A stretch of DNA of 6,158 nt, from the NCBI GenBank assembly GCA_003978875.1, contig QNXQ01000210.1, forward strand, positions 1 to 6,158, written 5' to 3'. The notes beneath the pieces are model-generated. The model was not told the DNA's origin and did not search any database. It saw nothing but the letters and a program-made list of their open reading frames with translations. Of the stretch, positions 1 through 5,161 are shown in pieces. The position numbers were made by a program, and so were the translations under genes. The DNA is from Aquifex sp. GTDB taxonomy: Bacteria; Aquificota; Aquificia; Aquificales; Aquificaceae. How positions within the stretch are numbered: position 1 is the first letter of the stretch; every line of letters begins with the position of its first letter.

Positions 1-45
1 GTCATTGATTTTCTAAGATTAGGTTAGGTTAATAGATACTAACCG

Positions 46-64
46 ATGGTCATACTATGACCAC
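46..64. repeat. Palindrome copy 1 (operator-like or hairpin)
   Basis: The sequence is ATGGTCATACTATGACCAC. Its arms TGGTCATA (47-54) and TATGACCA (56-63) are perfect inverted repeats around the single base C at 55. It differs from copies 2 and 3 at three of 19 positions, but is more symmetrical than they are. An odd-centred palindrome with 8-bp arms is typical of a binding site for a dimeric DNA-binding protein. No regulator is encoded in the window. Confidence 0.7.
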
Positions 65-99
65 GTTCTAGGTCTTGAAAATCAAAGTCTTTCTCGATT

Positions 100-118
100 G
101 TGGTCGTAGTATGACCAC
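100..118. repeat. Palindrome copy 2 (operator-like or hairpin)
   Basis: The sequence is GTGGTCGTAGTATGACCAC, identical over all 19 bases to copy 3, with the flanks differing at once on both sides. The half-sites GTGGTCGTA and GTGGTCATA (right arm read on the other strand) differ at one base. In a rightward RNA that position would be a G-U wobble, so an 8-bp stem with a 3-base loop remains possible. Its centre (109) is 32 bp from that of copy 3, about three helical turns, and 54 bp from that of copy 1. Confidence 0.75.
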
Positions 119-131
119 AGTAAAGACAACA

Positions 132-150
132 GTGGTCGTAGTATGACCAC
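132..150. repeat. Palindrome copy 3 (operator-like; possible terminator hairpin)
   Basis: This is an exact copy of the 19-bp element at 100-118, starting 14 bp after it ends and lying 15 bp beyond the last stop codon of the leftward operon. Read rightward, the hairpin is followed by TTATTTAT; read leftward, by TGTTGTCTTT. Both are moderately T-rich, so this copy could act as a weak two-way terminator. The three-fold repetition, and the lack of a proper T-run after the other two copies, fit an operator array better. Both readings are inference. Confidence 0.75.
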
Positions 151-165
151 TTATTTATACCAAAA

Positions 166-378
166 CTATACGATGTTTAGATTGTGTGAATCACCGTTGC
201 TATCTGTACCTACAGCTCTAGCATTTTGTTGTATTTCATCTATAATTGCACTTGCTATTGCTTCTGCAAATTTATCAAGCCAGTTATTTCCATTTGGATC
301 CGTAGTGGAAACACCAAAGCCTCTTGCAGAAAGTTCGTTAAGTATTCTGTTTTTTAGGCTAAGTTTATCCATAGCCAT
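166..378 (-). CDS. Small protein downstream of the baseplate spike gene, function unknown
   Basis: This 70-aa protein is the last gene of the leftward operon. Its ATG is preceded by AGGTG at 390-386, about seven bases away, and this ribosome site overlaps the TGA of the spike gene (392-390), so translation is probably coupled. A second Met at codon 3 (372) is an alternative start. Residues 4-20 and 33-55 look helical; the second stretch contains LDKFAEAIASAIIDEIQQNA, an amphipathic helix rich in Ala and Ile. The tail from about residue 56 is polar (GTDSNGDSHNLNIV). There is no signal peptide or membrane segment. Its place right after the spike suggests a small baseplate or spike-associated structural protein, but I do not recognise a characterised family and the role is inferred from context alone. 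Confidence 0.75.
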   Translation of the reverse strand: MAMDKLSLKNRILNELSARGFGVSTTDPNGNNWLDKFAEAIASAIIDEIQQNARAVGTDSNGDSHNLNIV

Positions 379-389
379 TTTCTTTCACC

Positions 390-1397
390 TCACTTGCTTG
401 CTTTTACTGTAGCAGAAAAGTCAACATGTGGGCTTCCTATAAATGGACACAAACATTGCGAGTTAACAACGCCACCTAATAAACCGCTGCCGCCATCTAT
501 ATCTATTGTTCCTTTTGAAACAATGGTGGTCTTACCAGTAACATTTACGTTTGCATTCCCTCCAACTGTAATATCCGTATTTCCATTCACCGTTACACTC
601 GCATTTCCGGAACAATTTACCGTTACATTCCCTCCGGTGATGTCTATCGTAGTAGAACCATTAGTTCCATTTACAGAGAATTTGTAATTGTCTAACGTCA
701 TTTCGGCTGTAATAGTGTTGTTTCCATCTGTTGTGGCTAATTTCATATAATCAGGCATAAGATTAATGGATGCTACTTTACCTGTATTTTCATCAATTAC
801 TTCAATTAGTAGGTTGTCTTTCATTATATGAATGATGCCTCGCTTATTTCTTCTGTTTAAATTCTCGGTTTCAGAACTTTTATCCAGAGTCTTATCCCAT
901 TTTTCCAGTTTTATAGTGTCATCTTCTACTACTATGAACCAGTCGTACACTTCTGACCTGTTAAGGTCAGTGTCACAGCTTCCTGCAAGTCTGAATACGG
1001 AATTACCGGGTGTTTTGTAGAATGTTTCAAGTGAAAAACCGTCATTGTGGATTTCTAATCTTCTTGATACTAACCTGATTAAATCATCTAAAAATGTTAC
1101 AAGAATGTGGGCCAGGTCTCCTGAAGATATATCTACAGCGAAAGGATTCACTTCTACAGAAGAGGTTTTAGGAGTACTAACTATATAATCTGATCCTGAT
1201 GGATGATCTTCATTTCTAGGGGCTTTTGTAGCTGTTAGTACAATCTGTCTGTCCAGTATAACAACTGTTTCACCTATAGCAGGCGTTCTGCCACAAACTT
1301 TTAGTCCACTCAAAGTATCTTTGGCCGTTGCTACGTCTACAAGAAGAAAGCCTTCTTCATCTTGGTAAGTATTAAGCACTCTTCCGATTTCTTCCAT
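390..1397 (-). CDS. Baseplate spike protein, gpV/gp5-like, with octapeptide beta-helix
   Basis: This 335-aa protein is a likely trimeric tail spike, the part at the distal end of the tail tube that pierces the cell envelope. Residues 1-55 (IGRVLNTYQDEEGFLLVDVA onward, ending GETVVILDRQIVLTA) read as the small OB-fold barrel that starts gpV/gp5-type proteins. A middle section of about 60-245 is beta-rich and not assigned. Residues 248-303 form a regular 8-residue repeat with Gly at 256, 264, 272, 280, 288 and 296, mostly followed by Asn and alternating Val/Ile/Thr, as in the triple beta-helix of T4 gp5 and VgrG. The C-terminus has C315-L-C317-P-F-I-G-S-P-H324, a probable tip. There is no lysozyme domain. 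The start is supported by GGAG at 1408-1405, seven bases upstream. It overlaps the previous gene by 26 bp. Confidence 0.8.
   Translation of the reverse strand: MEEIGRVLNTYQDEEGFLLVDVATAKDTLSGLKVCGRTPAIGETVVILDRQIVLTATKAPRNEDHPSGSDYIVSTPKTSSVEVNPFAVDISSGDLAHILVTFLDDLIRLVSRRLEIHNDGFSLETFYKTPGNSVFRLAGSCDTDLNRSEVYDWFIVVEDDTIKLEKWDKTLDKSSETENLNRRNKRGIIHIMKDNLLIEVIDENTGKVASINLMPDYMKLATTDGNNTITAEMTLDNYKFSVNGTNGSTTIDITGGNVTVNCSGNASVTVNGNTDITVGGNANVNVTGKTTIVSKGTIDIDGGSGLLGGVVNSQCLCPFIGSPHVDFSATVKASK
489..659 (-). repeat. Octapeptide repeat coding for the spike beta-helix
   Basis: This stretch encodes about seven consecutive 8-residue units of the spike protein, residues 247-303. Units include GNVTVNCS, GNASVTVN, GNTDITVG, GNANVNVT and GKTTIVSK. 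Each starts with Gly, usually Gly-Asn, and has alternating small hydrophobic residues. This period matches the intertwined triple-stranded beta-helix known from T4 gp5 and VgrG. The DNA is not a perfect repeat; the pattern is visible at protein level. Confidence 0.8.
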
Positions 1398-1605
1398 CGT
1401 AAAGCTCCATAAAATGTTCTTTTAGTCTGTCAACAAGCTCCTCGATAAAAAAGTCGTTTAGTTCGAGTTCATCTGCAAGAAGGATCATTTCAACGACTTC
1501 TTTTAGTCCTGACCAGTTTCCGGTTTCCTTACAATGTAGGAAAGCAAGTTCTACGTCAATATCACTCGACAATTTTTCAAAGAATTGCTCTATAGGAAAT
1601 TCCAT
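1372..1605 (-). CDS. Small acidic helical protein, function unknown
   Basis: I chose the ATG at 1605, giving 77 aa starting MEFPIEQFFEKL. It lies two bases after the TAG of the 148-aa gene (1610-1608) and has a GGTGGT-type ribosome site just upstream, within the end of that gene. A longer reading from the GTG at 1617 would add MVVV and overlap the upstream gene by 10 bp; that valine run looks like a by-product of the ribosome site. The protein is rich in Glu, Asp and Leu and looks largely helical (residues 33-66, with KEVVEMILLADELELNDFFI). It has one Cys at residue 25 and no membrane segment. It sits between the neck-like and spike genes and overlaps the spike gene by 26 bp, so translation is probably coupled. 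A tail assembly factor or minor baseplate part is possible. I do not recognise a family. Confidence 0.7.
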   Translation of the reverse strand: MEFPIEQFFEKLSSDIDVELAFLHCKETGNWSGLKEVVEMILLADELELNDFFIEELVDRLKEHFMELYDGRNRKSA

Positions 1606-1607
1606 GA

Positions 1608-2054
1608 CTACCACCACCCGAAGTACCAGAAGGGACTTTCAATGGTACCGAACCCGCTTTCCAGATTTGCTTGAATCTTAACTTTTGAAGTAAGAATTTC
1701 AGCCTTTTCTTCGTAAATAGCTGCGGCTTGAGCGTATTCTGCGATTATCGTGTTAAAAGATACTGCTGTACCGCCCGACTGGTAGTCCACATTGTTCCTG
1801 GACAGTTCTCTTATTCTCATCTGAAGAAGTATTGAAATCGTATGGTATATTAGGGGTTCTATAAGAATAGGTGGCAATGTTTCGGCTGTAAAGTTGGTTA
1901 TAGGTGAAGTTATATTAATCCTGTTTACAGCTCTGTCTATAGCTTCCGATATTTCCGTATCACTGAATTCCGGTTTGTTATCTCCGAGTGTATTGAATTC
2001 CGGTAAGTCTCTTATAGCAGTTCTAACTTTGTTGATCAATTCTTGCTTAGTCAT
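1608..2054 (-). CDS. Putative neck/connector-like virion structural protein
   Basis: This 148-aa protein is the first gene of the leftward operon. Helices seem likely at residues 3-17, 31-48 (FSDTEISEAIDRAVNRIN), 64-86 (IEPLIYHTISILLQMRIREL) and 99-128. A proline-rich loop at 58-62 and an LSRNNVDYQSGG turn at 84-95 separate them. The pattern of an acidic 'FSD-EI--AID-A---IN' helix, a Pro-Pro loop, a long hydrophobic helix and a turn with Asn/Tyr/Gly resembles small neck or head-tail connector proteins of myoviruses, from memory of such families and without an alignment. The C-terminus is strikingly aromatic (PFWYFGWW). The hydrophobic stretch at 64-80 is interrupted by His, Gln and Arg and is unlikely to span a membrane. 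No Shine-Dalgarno site precedes the ATG: the 20 bases upstream are CTTCTCAAAATTTCTTTCAA. No other start codon fits well. The structural role is moderately likely; the exact position in the virion is a guess. Confidence 0.7.
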   Translation of the reverse strand: MTKQELINKVRTAIRDLPEFNTLGDNKPEFSDTEISEAIDRAVNRINITSPITNFTAETLPPILIEPLIYHTISILLQMRIRELSRNNVDYQSGGTAVSFNTIIAEYAQAAAIYEEKAEILTSKVKIQANLESGFGTIESPFWYFGWW

Positions 2055-2085
2055 TTGAAAGAAATTTTGAGAAGCACAATTCTTT
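2055..2085. promoter_or_regulatory. Divergent intergenic region, likely holding or bordering both operon promoters
   Basis: These 31 bp separate two start codons facing away from each other, so both late operons must be driven from here or from promoters inside the first codons of the opposite gene. I found no good sigma-70-type -35/-10 pair on either strand. The closest are TTGAAA (2055-2060) and CACAAT (2075-2080), whose 14-bp spacing is too short. Neither flanking gene has a Shine-Dalgarno site here; rightward there is only a weak GAGAAG at 2069-2074. The layout points to phage-specific late promoters, an unusual host promoter type, or leaderless transcripts. Confidence 0.4.
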
Positions 2086-2631
2086 ATGATGCTTAAGACT
2101 ATATCCAGACTACAGGCTACTTATGTTGCCCTTTTTAAGGAGTTGGCACCGCAGATTTCGGATGAGTTTAAAAAGATCCATGTAGAGATTGGAAAACTTG
2201 GAGATCCAAATGCTAAGATCCAGGTACCTGCTATTTACGTTACACGAGGTAATGCAACTGTTCAGTATTTATCAATTCGTAACTTGAAGAATTTTAGCGT
2301 TCAACCTTTTAAGTATAGTCACGTAGCTTTGCTTACTTTACCTATCATCATAGAAGTTGTTGCTGGAAACTACGGCAGTTGTGAAATACTTACAGACACT
2401 TGTATGAGAATAATCCTTGTATCTAAGAGGTTTGTAGAAAAAGAGTTTCAGATACACTTCATCGGAAACCCTGTAGTTTCTCCTCCGGAAATTGCTGAAC
2501 AAGGTATGAAAGAGTGGAAATCTATAATTCAGTTTGAAGTCCAGAAAGAAATCCAGTGGGAGGAAGGAAAAACAGGTCCTCTAATAGAGCAAATAATCTT
2601 CAGGGTTAACCCAAAACAAAATTCTCCTTAG
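2086..2631 (+). CDS. Putative tail terminator/tail completion-like protein
   Basis: This 181-aa protein opens the rightward operon, 21 bp upstream of the sheath gene. There are two adjacent ATG codons (2086 and 2089), and a stop at 2068-2070 excludes any further upstream start. No clear ribosome site precedes it. Residues 8-34 look helical. Residues 47-64 (VPAIYVTRG-ATVQYLSIRN) and 80-92 (VALLTLPIIIEVV) are beta strands. A helix at 97-113 (GSCEILTDTCMRIILVS) follows, then strands to about 175 ending QIIFRVN. This alpha-beta order, with a helix between a central strand pair and late strands, recalls gpU/gp15-type tail terminators, which cap the tube and stop tail growth. The position next to the sheath fits. 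No sequence motif proves it; another neck or tail accessory protein is possible. Confidence 0.75.
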   Translation: MMLKTISRLQATYVALFKELAPQISDEFKKIHVEIGKLGDPNAKIQVPAIYVTRGNATVQYLSIRNLKNFSVQPFKYSHVALLTLPIIIEVVAGNYGSCEILTDTCMRIILVSKRFVEKEFQIHFIGNPVVSPPEIAEQGMKEWKSIIQFEVQKEIQWEEGKTGPLIEQIIFRVNPKQNSP

Positions 2632-2652
2632 GAATATTCTCGGAGGTAGAAA

Positions 2653-4443
2653 ATGGCAGCAGGTTATATAAGACCTTCTGTACTTGTTATTCAGGAAATT
2701 AGAACAGCATCACCTCCTTTGATACTGCCTGACCAAAAAGTTTGTATTGTAGGGCCTGCATATCAAATTGTGAGAGATAAGTATGCCGGTGCTTATACTC
2801 CCGGAGGAGTAACACTTCCGGTACCTGATCTTATAACGGGCGCGATAGTAGATACTAATACTCTTAAGGTTGTAATCAAGAATGCTGAAGTTGATAAGGT
2901 AACTTTGGCTGGTATATCTATCACTGCTGGTTCTGATTCTTATACTGACGCTACAGTCAATTTTGAAACCCTAGGTGTAAAACCTGGAGATGTTTTTGTA
3001 GCAGGTAATTTCAGAACACAGATAATAAAAGTATCTGGTAATACTATCTACTTTGCCGATACTGTAAAAGCAGATTTAACAAATGTTACAGCTTACATTA
3101 GAGAGTTTATTACGTTCAACGTACTTCCTTCGGATGTTACTTATAACCAAACTAAAGCCGAACTTACAATAAATGTTTCCAACGCAATTATATACTCAGG
3201 TCAGATATTTGTAAGTTACAAAGCTATAAGAGCGGATATAGCTAATAAACTGCTCACGTTCTCTTCTATCAATGATGTTGAACTGCAACTAGGAGAAATA
3301 TCTCTTAAAAATCCACTTGCTTACGCTGTGGCTAAAACACTTGCAAATACTGTTGTAAGTGTTTTCGCAATGCCTATTGAATCTGACGATTTTAATGGCT
3401 ACGCAAATGCAATGAATGCTCTTGCTGCAGAAGATGTGTATTTCATTGTTCCTTTAACGCAAGACCCGGCAGTTATAGGACTTTTAAAATCCCAAGTAGA
3501 AGCTCTTTCTAAGCCTGAAGTTAAAAAGTGGAGAGTTGCCATTGTAGCTCCAGAATTACCTGAAGAAGTTTTAGTTACTTCTGGTACAGGTGATCTAACT
3601 AACGGTGTTCTATATGACCCTAACGCTAAGTTCTTAGAAACAATAGGAAATGCTCAAGATTATTCTTATTATCTCAAGGTAAACGGTAATTATTACAAGA
3701 TAGCCGGAGTTATAAACAACAATAAATTACAGCTCGAAGTACCTTATCCGCCTGATGCTGTAGGAGCTAACTACGAAGTTGTTCTTAAGGTAGAAACTAA
3801 GGTAGATAGATTGAAAATACTTCAATCTATCATACCCGGAATCAAATCTAGAAGAATTGTTGCTATATTCCCTGATGTTGTTGTAGATGAAGATGGAAAC
3901 TATGTACCTTCTTACTATGCCGCAGCTGCTGTTGCCGGAATGTTATCAGGATTACCTCCTCACAAGCCTGCTACTTACATGGGAATAGGAGGTTTTACCA
4001 GGACACCTTATACAGATGGTTCATACTTTACAGAGGATGAACTTAATGAAATAGCTGGTTACGGTTATCTTATCCTAACGCAGGATTCAAGAACTGCTCC
4101 TATATATATTAGACATCAAATAACAACTGATGATACTTCTGACTACACAAGAGAGCTTTCTGCTGTAAGAACTGTTGACTACTTGTCTGTAGTGTTTGAA
4201 CAAGCTATAAAACCTTTTATCGGTAGGTTTAACCTCATAGATGAAGTTATTTACATGATAAAAGAAACTATAAAGTCTACGGCTAATATGCTCATGTCTT
4301 ATAGGGAATCCTTTATAGGATCTCCTTTACTCAGTTATACTCTTGAATCTGTAGAAAAGCTGAATGATACAACACTTGATATAGGTATTAGAGTTCAAAT
4401 ACCGATGCCACTTAATTACGTGTTCTTGAGAATTATTGTATAG
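2653..4443 (+). CDS. Contractile tail sheath protein
   Basis: This 596-aa protein forms the outer contractile tail layer that shortens to drive the tube through the cell envelope. The N-terminus (YIRPSVLVIQEIRTAS, then QKVCIVGPAYQ at 28-38) matches the usual start of sheath proteins. Residues 470-530 carry the conserved core: GYGYLILTQD, then RHQITTDDTSDYTRELSAVR at 487-506, then DYLSVVFEQAIKPFIGRFN. The C-terminus, with IRVQIPMPLNYVFLRIIV at 579-596, is the typical final strand that links neighbouring subunits. Residues 92-150 and 309-378 look like two similar beta-rich insertions, which help explain the length. GGAGGT at 2642-2647, five bases before the ATG, is a strong ribosome site. Seventeen bases after its TAG (4441-4443) comes the first tube-like gene, the usual sheath-then-tube order. 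The sheath identity is the firmest call in the window. Confidence 0.92.
   Translation: MAAGYIRPSVLVIQEIRTASPPLILPDQKVCIVGPAYQIVRDKYAGAYTPGGVTLPVPDLITGAIVDTNTLKVVIKNAEVDKVTLAGISITAGSDSYTDATVNFETLGVKPGDVFVAGNFRTQIIKVSGNTIYFADTVKADLTNVTAYIREFITFNVLPSDVTYNQTKAELTINVSNAIIYSGQIFVSYKAIRADIANKLLTFSSINDVELQLGEISLKNPLAYAVAKTLANTVVSVFAMPIESDDFNGYANAMNALAAEDVYFIVPLTQDPAVIGLLKSQVEALSKPEVKKWRVAIVAPELPEEVLVTSGTGDLTNGVLYDPNAKFLETIGNAQDYSYYLKVNGNYYKIAGVINNNKLQLEVPYPPDAVGANYEVVLKVETKVDRLKILQSIIPGIKSRRIVAIFPDVVVDEDGNYVPSYYAAAAVAGMLSGLPPHKPATYMGIGGFTRTPYTDGSYFTEDELNEIAGYGYLILTQDSRTAPIYIRHQITTDDTSDYTRELSAVRTVDYLSVVFEQAIKPFIGRFNLIDEVIYMIKETIKSTANMLMSYRESFIGSPLLSYTLESVEKLNDTTLDIGIRVQIPMPLNYVFLRIIV
2926..3102 (+). 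other. Sheath insertion domain A (residues 92-150)
   Basis: This segment encodes a beta-rich stretch with the pattern T-A-G-S-D, VNFETLGVKPGDVFV, a Gly-Asn turn, TQIIKVSGNTIYFADTV and a closing TAYI strand. It resembles the stretch at 3577-3786 in order and spacing of features. It is probably an added domain on the outer face of the sheath, a place where sheath proteins are known to carry insertions. The boundaries are estimates. Confidence 0.45.
3577..3786 (+). other. Sheath insertion domain B (residues 309-378)
   Basis: This segment encodes TSGTGDLTNGVL, then AKFLETIGNAQDYSYYLKV, an Asn-Gly-Asn turn, YYKIAGVINNNKLQLEV and a closing ANYEVVL strand. The order TxG(S/T), F-x-T-x-G, D, strand, turn, I-x-x-V-x-x-N strand, closing strand parallels insertion A, which suggests a duplicated or twice-acquired small beta domain. 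The similarity is by eye and weak at residue level. The boundaries are estimates. Confidence 0.45.
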
Positions 4444-4459
4444 TAGGAGGTTGAAATAA

Positions 4460-5161
4460 ATGGCAATTACTTGGCCTAATAACAACTGGGTAGAAGTTGA
4501 CTTGGACTACGCTGACCAAGTTGTTGCAAGGGCGGAGTATACGTTCATTTTTATAGGTCCTCCCCGTGTAAAAGATCTTTCTCAAAGAAATATTTTACAG
4601 GCTATATACTACGGTGTGAAAAATAAAGATCTTTCTTCTATATTAGAAGGTGAGAAGGTAGGAACGAAACTTATTCCTTTAGGTCTTGCACAAGGGTTAG
4701 CTATTTCCAACTCCAGAAGAAGAATACCTGTAGTTGAAATAGGAAGCGAGTTAATGGGATTTGTTTCAGACCAAACTACATTTGCTCAAGTTTCCATACA
4801 GAGACTTATTGCGGATAATGACTCATTCTTGAAAAAGGTTAAGTCAAAGATTGTTCCAGAAGATTTAAGAGATACCGAACCAGATTCCAGATTAGACTTT
4901 GCACTCCACGGTAAAGCTTCTAAGTTTCCATTTGGAATGGCTTTAATTCTATACACTGACATATCAAATGAACCTATAGGAAAACTTTACATAGAAAACT
5001 GTAAAGTAATGGGAATAAGCTCTACTGTAGGTGCCGGTCAATCAATTCTGTATGAAGGAATACAAATTGTAGCACACAGGATACTCGAAGGAAACTTTAC
5101 TATGCCTGAAAGCACACAAGAGAATAATAACAATAATAATCAAGGAAACAACGCAGGGTAA
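4460..5161 (+). CDS. Tail tube-like protein, paralog 1, with Asn-rich tail
   Basis: This 233-aa protein is the first of three related genes after the sheath, where tail tube genes normally lie. Residues 9-37 (NWVEVDLDYADQVVARAE, then IGPPRV) are shared with the next gene: 21 of 29 positions are identical. The central part, LAQGLAISNSRRRIPVVEIG (76-95), is the strand-loop-strand seen in many tube proteins, with a Q-G/S-hydrophobic turn and an Arg-rich strand. Then come QVSIQRLIADNDSFLKK, FPFGMALILYTD (156-167) and a final strand region IQIVAHRIL. Residues 221-233 are an Asn-rich, probably disordered tail. AGGAGGT at 4445-4451, eight bases upstream, is a very strong ribosome site, in keeping with a highly expressed structural gene. 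It ends in TAATG, overlapping the next start by one base. The alternative is a tube-initiator or baseplate-hub adaptor of the same fold. Confidence 0.75.
   Translation: MAITWPNNNWVEVDLDYADQVVARAEYTFIFIGPPRVKDLSQRNILQAIYYGVKNKDLSSILEGEKVGTKLIPLGLAQGLAISNSRRRIPVVEIGSELMGFVSDQTTFAQVSIQRLIADNDSFLKKVKSKIVPEDLRDTEPDSRLDFALHGKASKFPFGMALILYTDISNEPIGKLYIENCKVMGISSTVGAGQSILYEGIQIVAHRILEGNFTMPESTQENNNNNNQGNNAG
5123..5155 (+). repeat. AAT/AAC trinucleotide tract coding for an Asn-rich tail
   Basis: A run of AAT and AAC codons, broken by CAA GGA, encodes N222-N227, Q-G and N230-N231 of the first tube-like protein. This is a low-complexity tract prone to length change by slippage. The following paralog has no such tail. 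Confidence 0.7.

Larger units (their letters stand above)
1..165. other. Non-coding region with palindrome array, beyond the end of the leftward operon
   Basis: No convincing gene lies here. The leftward operon stops at the TAG at 168-166, and whatever lies to the left is outside the window. The region holds three 19-bp palindromes (46-64, 100-118, 132-150). It also holds an inverted repeat TTGATTTTC (5-13) / GAAAATCAA (77-85) that encloses the first palindrome, and a short tandem AGGTTAGGTT (21-30). I searched both strands for -35/-10 promoter pairs and saw only weak partial matches. It may be the control region of an unseen neighbouring gene, or a termination region between operons. The sequence does not decide between these. 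Confidence 0.6.

Noticed and set aside
46..150. CRISPR array suggested by three short repeats
   Set aside because: The gaps between repeats are unequal (35 and 13 bp), the repeats are only 19 bp and almost fully palindromic, and no spacer-like regularity or leader is seen.
1..165. A tRNA or other structured RNA gene in the non-coding region
   Set aside because: No cloverleaf-like arrangement, CCA end or TTCGA-type loop is seen; the only stems are the short palindromes and the inverted repeat already listed.
143..412. Rightward open frame of 89 codons with a hydrophobic, Leu/Ser-rich product
   Set aside because: It lies opposite the 70-aa gene, starts inside palindrome copy 3, has no ribosome site, and its hydrophobic look is what the antisense of a helical coding gene gives.
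394..687. Rightward open frame of 97 codons rich in Pro, Thr and Phe
   Set aside because: It is the antisense of the octapeptide repeat of the spike gene; the repeat itself keeps the frame free of stops. No ribosome site is present.
832..1020. Rightward open frame of 62 codons
   Set aside because: It is fully inside the spike gene on the opposite strand, with no ribosome site and no recognisable protein features.
1605..1617. GTG at 1617 as the start of the small acidic protein
   Set aside because: The added MVVV comes from the GGTGGTGGT stretch that better serves as the ribosome site for the ATG at 1605; this start remains possible but less likely.
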